A DNA stretch of 64,000 bases, taken from assembly GCA_030522415.1 (NCBI GenBank), contig CM060112.1, positions 11,567,501-11,631,500 of the forward strand, written 5' to 3'. Made by a program: the position numbers and the translations under genes. The notes under the pieces are model-generated. The model had not been told where the DNA came from and did no database searches. It was given only the letters and a program-made list of their open reading frames with translations. This document shows, one piece after another, positions 1 to 11,066 of this stretch (its first letter is position 1; every line of letters begins with the position of its first letter). The stretch comes from Channallabes apus (lineage: Eukaryota > Chordata > Actinopteri > Siluriformes > Clariidae).

Positions 1-420
1 AGTAAAACATTTGAATAGTGCCAATACTGGAGGCTTTATGTCTTTGAATTACCTTCCCCAGCCAAGGTGGATCAGAGCCAAGTGCAGTCGTTCAACGGAT
101 GGAACGTTTGGTTCTTGTTACCAACTTACGAAAAAGACGTATCTGTATGTGGGAACTGCGACACAAGCGTTCACCAACACCACTTGCACATTACAGGAAT
201 TCAACTGGGAATCATTGGCACATCCCCCGTCCAGGCCTGAACTTGCTCTAAGTTATTCCTACAAGTTTGAGCCGTTTAAGGAGATCCTGGGAGGTCAGCG
301 TTTCAGACATGAAGCAGGCAGTCTGATCATGGCTCCCGCGTACTGAATTTTTTTTTTTTACCTTGATGGTATCCAAGCACTAGTGAAACACCAGGATATA
401 ACTATTTGCAATAGTCTGTG
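1..420 (+). mobile_element. mariner-family element, truncated at the window edge
   Basis: The + strand encodes a decayed mariner transposase C-terminal segment: a TLQEFNWE stretch, a degraded HPPxxPELA block (the usual catalytic PDLAP region) and FEPFKEILGGQRF. The nucleotide text matches the copy at 47347-48285, including a shared stretch that reads tatccaagcactagtgaaa. The copy is broken and begins outside the window. It lies upstream of the first visible mpl exon, so probably in an mpl intron. Inactive relic. Confidence 0.75.
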
Positions 421-601
421 TTGGGACACTACAGAATATATGGCACATTGTTGCTTGTGACCTACCTGATCTGGTGCTTATCAGATAGTTCTGTTCTAAA
501 GAAGTGTTGTGCAGAATTAAAAGAAGAAGCTGTGGCGAATGTGACTGAAATATATGCACTGAATGGTCTTTGTCTTGATTTACATATTTATAATGATTTG
601 C

Positions 602-631
602 CTTATAGATAGATAGATAGATAGATAGATA
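602..631. repeat. (GATA)n microsatellite
   Basis: About six GATA units in a row, followed by an AT-rich stretch, lie in the presumed mpl intron upstream of the first visible exon. The rest of 421-1052 is AT-rich with no coding signal that I could recognise. Confidence 0.8.
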
Positions 632-1052
632 TATTTTTTTAATACAGTGCTATACTATAATAAGAATTAGTTTCTTAATATGCCTAAAATATGCATTTAA
701 TTTCTGTATGTAATATATCAGCAATTTAATCCTGATAGTCTAATGTGTACAGTATAAAAGTGAAATAAATCATCATGGGGTATATGATTTCTAATCAATC
801 AAAGGAAATTTACATGAATTAGTCTTGTGCATAAATTTAAGCACACAATCAAGGCCATAATAGGATATTATTCTGAAATGAGTTTATATACTTTACATAT
901 TTAGATATTAAACTTTATCTTATTGATGAATGAAGCACAATGTGGAATAAATACAGTTTAACCACTGTTCTCAAAAAAATGTTTTATCATACTGTATATT
1001 TACATAATATAATATAATATATTTCACAAGAAGTTTTTTTTTCTATCATTAG

Positions 1053-3084
1053 TCAAAACAGAGCCTCCCGGGGGGCTTAAAGAGGAGATCGTTGGGGAAA
1101 GGCTTTGCCTGAGATGGATCTCTCCTCTTCCACAGATATCTGAGCATTTAATGTATCAGGTTCGCTACCAGCTACAAGGAGAAATCACGTGGAAGGTAAG
1201 GAAAGACACACACATACGTAAACAGTGCCCAATTAAAACTATTGCCCAATGTGAGTATAACTAAATGAAAAGTAATATTTTTTTAAATATAAGAAACTTT
1301 CAGCTCATTGATTAACTAATGAATATTTAAAACTCTTCACTTTGGCAGCTTTTTAAAGTGGAAAATCCTAACACCAGCGTCTGTCTGGATGTGCAAGCAA
1401 GCGGCCAGTACACCTTCCAATTACAAGCTAAGCCCAATGGATTACACTACAGCGGCGACTGGAGTGACTGGACTAACCCTCTCACAAAAGAACTGACCTC
1501 GAGTCCAGGTACTGACATTGTCATGCACATAATTCAAGAAACACAAGAGTTGGCCGTAATGAGATGTTTCTATTCTTTAATCTTTCTACAGGGTTGCTGT
1601 TAATTGCCTGTGTACCCTTTGGCTTGCTCGTGATTTCTGCTGTATTGTTGTCCTTCTTCTCCAGATATGTCAGGTCAGTTTAACCAACAAATTAATAGCA
1701 ACACTATGCAAAATTCCAAAGAAGTGCATGTATTTAGAGTGGGATTCCATCTTTGTTCTTCAGTAAGCTCAAGCAGGTTCTGTGGCCTCCAGTTCCAAAC
1801 CTGAACGATGTGCTGGAAAATTTCTTAAAGGACATCGATGGACAACACTGGGTAATCTTTACATACTGTATAATGCAATTGTACAAGTAATTGTAGAAGG
1901 TTTTAATGGAAATAATTTAGGCATTTTTGCATGTTCTATAGTTGTACTATGAGGCATGTTCAAGTCAAACTGGTACTTTTAAGTGTGCAGAAGAACAGAA
2001 CACAGTTACAGTATGAGAGTAAAAACCTACTTATATAATGCCCTGCAACACTAACTCACATTTCCCAGCATTTCACTAATGCTTGAATACCATCAATGTA
2101 GAAAGTTTTCTCTAGAAAGTAAGCCAAAGCTATGATTGGACTACCTACTTCAAGTCTGAAACGCTAGCCTCCCAAGAACTCCTTTAATGGCCCAAATATG
2201 TGGAAATGGCTTGGAGCAGGGTCAGGACTGTCCTTTGGGGATTGTGTTACAGTTCCCACAAACAGATACGTCTCTTCTGCAAGTCCTTCCATTTTAGAGG
2301 GTCAAGGTTCCTACTTGAATGCTCATGGGAACGACTGCAGTGGACTCTATACATGGACATGCAGCTTTCTATAAAACATTTGCACCATTCAAATGCTTTA
2401 CTGCAGCTAAAAGTCTCATCACCGTACTGTGCTTGAAGTCTTTTGTAAACGTCAATCGGTTTTACACCAAGAAATTTCATCACAAGTACCAGTTTGACTT
2501 GAGCTCCCCTCATATTAACACAAAGCTAATAATTGCACACAATGTTGCTTAATACGTACTTTCATTGTCTTATATGTGAGCAATAATTCTGGTGTCACTA
2601 ATTCCATATTTATTACATTTAATCAAAATAATCTGTGATAATACTCTAGGAGCCCAACATCAACATCAAGCATTGTGATGATGACACTCCTGCTTCTGTG
2701 GTGGAGATCATGTCTGAAAAGGAGACACAAGCCATGAAGAAACCTTCCAGGCCATCCAACTGCCCATACATCACACAATACCAGTTGGCCGTCGATGGCA
2801 GTGAGGAGCAAGGCCTGGAGATGTGCCAGGAATATGTAATCCTAAAGTCCAACCCTGTCCACATCTGTTGCCTGAATGGGAATAATTATGTTTATGGACT
2901 GAATGCATCACTGGATGAGCTCGAAGAAAGCATCTTGTATACCTCTCTTCATTCCAACCCTTTCGCAGCCTCCACCACCAGCATCCTCAACCACTCCTAT
3001 CTGCAGGCTGAGGTTGGGGGCCTCCATGCCGTAACCGGCCATTACACCAATCTGGAAAATGTCCCAACCGCTAAGGAAAAGTGA
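1053..3084 (+). CDS. mpl: Thrombopoietin receptor, 3' exons (partial)
   Basis: Single-pass class I cytokine receptor that signals through JAK2/STAT to drive thrombocyte and stem-cell growth. Five in-phase exons are visible: 1053-1195, 1349-1508, 1592-1673, 1764-1851 and 2650-3084 (about 302 codons). They encode the end of the membrane-proximal fibronectin III domain (KTEPPGGLKEE to EITWK), a WSDWT version of the WSXWS box, a hydrophobic membrane span (LLLIACVPFGLLVISAVLLS), a box 1 motif (LWPPVPNLNDVLENFL), and a tail with several tyrosines. The tail has an NHSYL motif that also occurs near the end of mammalian MPL, which is the main reason for choosing MPL over EPOR or GHR; here it is followed by about 24 more residues. 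The 5' half of the gene lies outside the window. The last intron carries a mariner relic. The gene converges on orc1. Confidence 0.85.
1957..2504 (-). mobile_element. mariner relic in the last mpl intron
   Basis: Inverted ends are visible: gttcaagtcaaactggtac at 1958 and its near complement agtaccagtttgacttgag at 2486-2504. The minus strand from about 2513 encodes a mariner transposase N-terminus (KFLGVKPIDVYKRLQAQYGD, CSKAFEWCKCF), the HTH region. At about 550 bp most of the transposase is missing, so this is an internally deleted copy. It belongs to the same family as the copies at 1, 15613, 22017, 25685 and 47347. Confidence 0.8.
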
Positions 3085-3722
3085 AAACTAGGCACAGCGC
3101 AGTACAGTCGATCAGGACACAACCTTTCTGAGGATTGAAAGCATCGATGCGAAATGGAAAAAGAAATCAAGACTTAAACTCATCTCTGAAAACAATGTCT
3201 ATCTACTTTGTTGCTTTCCATCTTGAAAGCTAAAGGTTGTACAGTATGAAAAAATCTTCCAAGGCATCATTCTCAAAGTGCACGCCATGGAATTTAGAGG
3301 AGACAAAACCGTGCACCAAAACTCTGCCACAGTGGTGTTTCAACACAATCACATTCGAGAAATTTCATAATGCAGTTTCTGGTGTAACAGAACAGGGAAC
3401 ATGTGCCACATTATTGCACACAGTCATGAGTTCGATACAGAATTTACACCATATTGTATATTAAATGTACATATTAAAACATGCATACCTTTCTACTTTA
3501 ACAAAAATTCTAAAATTTGTTGCATTTTCCACAAAATGGACGAAATGTGGTGCAATTTGGTGTACATGTATTCAGTGTGCAATCTTTACCAAACTAACTT
3601 TGAAATGTTAACTTGTACAGCATAGCATAACCTGTTTTATCTGAAATTAGAATAATATCTGCATTATTTTCATAATCTTTTCTCAAGACAGAACAGAGAT
3701 TTCCTGTACCTTCTATATTTTA

Positions 3723-3728
3723 ATTAAA
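3723..3728 (+). terminator. Possible mpl polyadenylation signal (ATTAAA)
   Basis: ATTAAA about 640 bases after the mpl stop, followed by T-rich sequence. Chosen by position only; other variants nearby could serve. Confidence 0.3.
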
Positions 3729-4690
3729 GCATGATTGCAACATATTGTTCTTTATTTATAAATCACTGTAGGAGAGACACTCCCAAATTTTAACATTTAC
3801 TTTAAATTGTTCCCTTTTTTTATTTAAAAGGACATTCATGCTGAAGTGGCACTATTTTGGGTACCATTGTACAGTATATTAACAATATTGCATTTTTTTT
3901 GATGATATTTTATTAAAATTGATAACACACAAAGTAATACACAGCTACATCAACCCGAATATCGCTTTTTTTCTTCTAGCTGCAGTCATTTACACAAGCT
4001 TTGGTCTGACCACTTCTCCATGAACAGAAAGTAATGAGTCGATGGTTTTAGTTTCTAACAAAGTTCCCCACAAGCCACATTCAGATTCAGGCTAAAAAAC
4101 ACACTGTACTCATGTTTTATCTAATTAACTGCAGTAACAACTTAAGCAGATCACATCATAACTCATACAATTATTTTTTTTTTGATAGCTTTATTTTCAG
4201 TTCAAGAATATTAAAACAAAAAATCATAAAGATAATATAATATTACTTGGCTCCTGAAAGCACAACAACAAAATCATCTCACACAAACACATTCGGACAG
4301 ACTTGACCAGACTATTAGCACTGAACACAGAATAAGGGGAGGCTTGCTCTCCGATGTTAAAAACATTTCTTTAGTTGTGATTAGTCTATTTTGTGTTCAC
4401 CACCAATGCAACAGGGAATTAACTTGATTAGAAACCGGATTCAATGTAAAACATTATTTTACATACAAAGCATTGTGTGCTTAATGCCACTTTGTGAGTC
4501 TAAAAGTCTAAAAAGGAAAAAAAAAAAAAAAAAATCAAAAGAGTTTCTACTCTTGTATCAAGGATCTTGTTTCTAATGTACATTGAAAGAAACTGAACTA
4601 CTTCTGGTAACCTCTATAGAGAGCAGCTGATCTGATCCTTTTAATCAAGCACCATCACGTAGTGGCACTCGGCTCCAACTTAGCGTGTCC

Positions 4691-4696
4691 TTTATT
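4691..4696 (-). terminator. Likely orc1 polyadenylation signal (AATAAA on minus)
   Basis: TTTATT on the + strand reads AATAAA on the minus strand, about 70 bases past the orc1 stop codon. This would give a short 3' UTR. Confidence 0.45.
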
Positions 4697-4766
4697 TCAT
4701 CTCCCCCCCCCCCTCCCAAAAAAAAAAAAAAAAGTTTTCAAGTTAGCATTGCACACATGCACAGTC

Positions 4767-7700
4767 TCAGTCTGCCTTCAGGGCATACAGCACATCATCC
4801 TGGCTGAGATTAAGGCGCACACGGAGAAGCAGATCCAGACGGCTGGGCTCGAGCAGGAGCAGACGACAAGCTCCTAACCTCTGACACACAGCCAGGCTCT
4901 CGGACACGCTGACCGGCTGCAGGCCTTCCACCCGACACAGGGCCTGGTGCTGGACAAACACCTGAGAAAGAGGAAGGGAAACATTCTTCGTACATTCAAT
5001 TCAATTCAGTTTTATTAATACAGCACAATGGTCACTCTCGAAAAGCAGCTTTGTATTAAAAAAAAATATCAATATGACTGTGTACGAGTGTGAGGAAATA
5101 TATAGTCGTGATGGTCGTTCATGAACGATTCGTTCTTTTTGAACGAGTATTTAATGTGACTCAGCAGAACGAGTCGTCTCAGAGAGTGATTCGTTAATTT
5201 TCTACTGGGCGTGCATGCGCAATGCATCGCAAAACGTTTGTAGGTTATGTACAGGAAACAAAAATCAGGAGTTACCTTTGAGTCGTTTCAGCCCGAGTCG
5301 TTCGTTCATTCGTCACGTGACTCCCATAGACGCTATGCAATGGAAACAGAATTGACCGGTTCTCAACGAATCTTCTAGTCCGAGTCATTTGTTCTTTTGT
5401 CACATGACTCCCATAGACGCTATGCAGTGCAACATTCAAAAGAACGAACGACTCCGACTAGAAGATATGTATGAGAGGTGAGCTACTCATTCTGTTTATT
5501 ATAATATGTCCTGAGCTGCACTGAAATATTTGCATTACTGGAACTATAGATAAAATTTGTGTATATAGGCGTGCTGGGGGTCTGTTTATTGAAAATGCAA
5601 CATTTTATTTTATTTCTGATCAAAAGAACGAAATGAACTAAATGACTCAAAAAAAAAAAAGATTTGTTCATTTTGATGAATAAGATTCAAAGAACTGAGT
5701 CACTAAAATGATTCAAACTTCCCATCACTAATATATAGTGAGTGATCTAGACAGTAGAGAGGAAAAACTCCCTGAGATCACAACAGGAAGAAACCTTGAG
5801 AGGAACCAAACTCAACAGGGAACTCGTCTTCATTTAGGTGATATCAGGTAGCAGGGATTGATCAGCACTCATACTGTGTGTTAGGAAGCTGGACGTTCAG
5901 TATAACAGGAAAAGTGTTCAAGTTATATGGAGTCAAATTTCGTTATTGGAGGCTTGGGTGCGAAACTGTTTGCGGGATTTCCAGTCCCGAACTTTTCAGT
6001 GACAGCAGTCACAAGTCGTCAGAGAACATCTGCATCAGTCCGTCTTCATGGTCGATTGGCTCGGTGCGAAAAAGAATTGAAAGTAGTATGCAGGAGACAT
6101 TAATGGGTTAAAAAGTGTGCAGGTTTCTATGAGAAGAGTCATCTCTGACCGGGGTTTTGGTTTAGTCAGCGGTAACGCAGTAACCAATGAACTTACATAA
6201 ATAGCGGTAACTGGTTTTGTATGAGACGTTCAACTTTTCTCACACTTTGGTTTCATCCAATACACATTGTTGAGTTTAAAGTGAAAGAAAAGGAGATGAT
6301 GTGTCCACCACACCTTGATACGCTTGCAGGCCAGGAGAGAGAGACAGAAATATGATGGTGTCTGAATATTGTCTCTCATCTATTAACAGCATAGACAGAG
6401 GAATTATCTTTATCCACCGCCTTGTGTGACACCAAAGAACAAAGATATTTAACATGTTCTGGTAAGGGTTCTGGGGAACACACAGAGGAAGGAGATTGCA
6501 TAGCTAGGACGCATTACCAATTAAGGAATGAGGAAGTGCTTGAAAGTGTTCAACACCATATAGACCAAATGTACTGTAAATACACTAACAGTGAGGGGAA
6601 AGTGATAAGTAGAGAGACAGAAAGAATTGTGTGAGATTTAACACATTCATATCAAAAACACCATCAGAACGTTTCGGAAAAACTTCCAATATACACTAAT
6701 ATACTTTAAATAAAAAAAAAAGTCACCACCTCTATTTAACTAAGCTAAAAGTTAACAGCCTTCCAATGTATAATTACTGCAGTGATTAATATGGTTGAGC
6801 TGGCACAAAAAAATATTTAACCCTGACTAATGCAGCGAGACGGTGGTGTAGTGGTTAGCATTGTCGCCTTGCACCTCCAGGGTCCGGGTTCGGTTCCCGT
6901 CTCTGTGTGCATGGAGTTTGCATGTTCTCCCCGTGCTTGTTGGGTTTCCTCCGGGTACTCCGGTTTCCTCCCACAGTCCAAAACCCTGTAGATTAGGCTA
7001 ATTCCCAAATTGCCCATAGTGTGTGAATGGGTGTGAGAGTGTACAGTATGTGTGTGTGCCCTGCGATGAATGGACAATGAAAAACGTCATGAGGTCCATG
7101 AGGAGGTTTTAATTTATTTAGATTTTCTCCCTAATTTAGTCGTGTCCAATTCCTCCCCATGACTAGAGGGTTCCCACATTCACTCAGTTGGACCATCATG
7201 TTTTTCCTGCAAACCACATGACGCCAGCCGACCGCATCTTTTCAAACTGCTACCGTTGGGGCCGGTGTAACACTCTGAGGACAGCGCTATCCGCTCCTTC
7301 CGCTTTCGTGAGATGCCCCTGATTGGCTGTAGAGCCGTGATTAATGTGGGAGCACTACGTACCCCTCATCCCCTTTAAAAGAGCTCCGCCAATCAGCTCT
7401 CTCTGAACCTCTGGCTGTGAGAGGTTACCGCATCACCAGGGAATCAAACTAGCGATCTCCGGACATGAGGAGTCCAGATTTGTTCTGGTCCAGAGCGCAT
7501 TAGAGTAAGAAGAGTAGCAGATGAAGTCATGCACCAATCATGCATAGTGCAGGCCTGCGTGTGCAGTGTTATGATCTGGGGTTGCCTCTGTTGGTCAGGT
7601 AAGGCTCAACAATGTTATGCGTCTAAAAAAATTTAAATCGACCTAAAATGTACTGCATGACCAGGGTTTTCCCATCTGTAGATTTTTCCTTTCCTGACGG

Positions 7701-10700
7701 CAGAGGCATATTCCAAGGTGACGGTGCCAGGATCGATCGACTTCAAATTGTGACAGAGTGGTGGAGGGAGCATAAGACATAATTTTCACAGCCATCACAG
7801 GGTCCAGACCTTAACCCCATTTAGAATCTCTGGGATGTGCTGGAGGAGGCTTTACACATCGGTTCGACTCGCATCATCAATACAAGATCTTGGGGATAAA
7901 ATAATGAGACTTTGGATGGAAATAAATGCTGTGACATAACTAAATGCATAAGCTTACCGAAACAATGAGGAGGAGATTGGAAATCTGGAGAACTGGTGCC
8001 AGAGGAACAATCTCCTCCTGAACGTCAGCAAGACAAAGGAGCTGATAGTGGACTTTAGTACAAAACAGGAGAGGAACTACCAGACCCCCATCATCAACAG
8101 GAGCCCAGTGGAGAGAGTGGACAGCTTCAGATACCTCGGTGTTCACATCACGCAGGACCTATAATGGTCCTGTCACATCAACACCGTGGTGAAAAAAGCC
8201 CGGCAGCGTCTCTACCACCTCAGATGCTTGAGAGACTTTAGACTGCCCTCCAAGGTGCTCAGGAACTTCTACTCCTGCACCATAGAGAGCATCCTGACGG
8301 GAAACATCACGACCTGGTTCGGGAACAGCACCATGCAGGACAGACGATCTCTACAGAGGGTGGTGCAACCAGCCGAGCGCATCATCCGCACTGAGCTCCC
8401 TGACCTGCACTCGATCTACAGCAAGCTGTGCTGGACTAAGGCCAGGAAGATCATGAAGGACCTCAGTCACCCCTGTAATGGACTGTTCTCTTTGTTGCGG
8501 TCTGGGAAGAGATTCCGCTCCCTAAAGGCCAACACAGAGAGGCTGAGGAGGAGCTTCTTCCCGCAGGCGATAAGGTCTCTCAATCACACCTCCACACAGG
8601 ACTAACAACATCTTTTTAAGCTCACAACACTGACTGGACAATCATGGACACATTCATACACACTTGCACTAAATATTTATACATCTGGACAATTGCACAC
8701 GTCACTTTCACGCATATTTGCATAACCATGGTCACTTTAAATTAATTATATATAGATAGATAGATAACACACACACACACACACACACACACTCCCCCCC
8801 CCCCCACCATATTTCTATATTTTGCAATATTTTATTCTGCCCTTATTGTACAGTTTATTTTACTAGTTAAATTTATTTCTTTAGTATTTCCTTTTATTGA
8901 TATTTATTTTACGTACAAGCTTTTATTTTATTTTTATTTCTTTTTAAGGTCACTAGCGGTCGTATAAGCATTTCACTGCATATTATACTGTGTATGACTG
9001 TGTATGTGACAAATAAAATTTGAATTTGACAATGCCAAGGTGACACTATAACTAAAGAAAAAAAAAAAAGGAGTCCCACAAGATATTAGTCTGTGCCCCT
9101 TTTTTTTCTTTTTGACCATAAACAAACTTTTCCTTACTAAAAGTAATGCTGTTGTTTTATTGCTTCTTTTCCACAAATCTGACTTTTATTGTTATCCTGA
9201 TGAACAAACCTGACATTTTTATTGATCTCTTAATGACTAAATCAATCGCAATGTGTGAATACTCAATACCTTTACTGAAATTCAACTGAGCAAGGCAAGG
9301 ATTGATTTTTTTTTAAGTTTTGAAATCATGCACAGGTGAATATGATGTTTGTCACCACCTTGCAGCCACACATTAAATATTACATTTAATTACCTGCTGA
9401 AAGGTGGCCTCTTCAAGACCCAGCCGGCGAAACTCTGCAATCACGGCTCTCAGGAAGAGCTGCTCCTGCAGTGAGGCACACCTGAAATAAACAGGAGCAG
9501 GATTACATACAAGCAGCAGCACCCTTTTTTTTATTTTTTAAAACATAGTGAAGTTAAAACACTGCCATATATTTACATCATGCACAAATGTACACAATAC
9601 CTGAATAAATATTAACCTGCATCTAATCATAATTAAACTTAATAAGATACCACACCTGATAGCTGTGATGTACGACGAAGAGAACATTTCGTCCAAGGCT
9701 TCCATCACATGACTCATACCAACCAATCCGACGGCACCCTTCTGACTGGAGTGTTCGCAGATCTCGGTGGCCCGTCGGCAGATATCCAGACAGCGGCGCG
9801 CATCACCTGACAGAGCCGCAACCTTGGGGGTCCGACGTGACAATCACAATCAGAGACGCAATCAGACAATCAGAAGAGAGTGCGTTTAATAGCACTTTAT
9901 GATGAGGATATTTATTTAACACAGAGTTTGTGCAGTGTTACTTCTACAGCAGAATTCTACAAGGTGCTTCATTGGGAATAAAATACCATACGCTTCATAC
10001 GGACTGGGGCTGCACGATATTAGGAAAATATGCGATATTGTTGAATATTGCGATAACGATATTTCTTTCCCTAGAGAAATGCATTTTTTATTATTATTAT
10101 TGGCTATTTTTAAAAAATCATTTACATATGTAATGATCATACTGAAATAAACAGGTAATAGATATTCGTCTGATGTAATTAAATCTAATTCAGGCTAAAA
10201 AGATACTATATGTCAAGGAAGTTGCAAATATTTAGACTTCAAACCCTCAGCAGATATTCTGACTTCTGGTTTGCTGTTACTATAAACCTGCCAACACAAT
10301 ATGAATTACTTTCAAACATTACTTTTTATTTACGTGTAACCATACACTCATCGATTTCATTTATCGCAACTCTTTGCGATACAGATATTGCGTATACCGT
10401 TATCGCGATAACGATAATTTTTCGATATTTTGTGCAGCCCTAATACGGACTCATTATGTTATACAGCTAAAAACCATCAAGACCCAGAGTGGCACGTCAT
10501 CATGGTAGATGATTTAAACTCCCAGGATGAAAGAGTTACGTTTGCCGCAGGGTTTTTGGAAAGATACTAAAAATTCAACTTTGTTACCTTTCTCGAGACG
10601 AGCTGAAGAGCGTCTTCCTCGAAGGCTTTTACTCTATTCAGGCGAGATGTGATGATTTGCTGTAGCTGTTTAAAAGTGTACGGCTGGAAAGACATGCGCG

Positions 10701-11028
10701 TCAGCCCCTGCAAAGTCAAATACAGAACATTTACTAATAATTCCATTTCACACTAATAATAATATTATCCACATATTATTATCACAACTTATATTATCCA
10801 CAATAATATTATCACAACTTTTGCCACCGCTATAAAAACCTTGTTGATCTTGTTGGGAATCTTACCAGGCGACTGGCCACACGATTGATCATGATCCTCT
10901 CAGGCAGGTCCATAGTGTTGGCGATAGTCAGGACCACCAGGCGGGCGTGCCGTCTCGTCGGCCAGTCGAATAAATTATACATCACGTTCTGCTTCCTCGT
11001 CCATAAAAGGTCCAGCTGAAAAAGTAAA

Positions 11029-11066
<38 letters not shown>

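Larger units (their letters stand above)
3085..4766. other. Convergent mpl/orc1 3' interval
   Basis: No coding segment was recognised. It should hold the mpl 3' UTR from the left and the orc1 3' UTR from the right. The sequence is AT-rich, with poly-A at about 4517-4533 and a poly-C/poly-A tract at about 4705-4733. No transposon ends were recognised. Confidence 0.5.

Noticed and set aside
418..612. 64-codon open frame upstream of the visible mpl exons, with a hydrophobic stretch
   Set aside because: Begins at the edge of a mariner relic and ends in a GATA repeat; no splice sites or receptor similarity.
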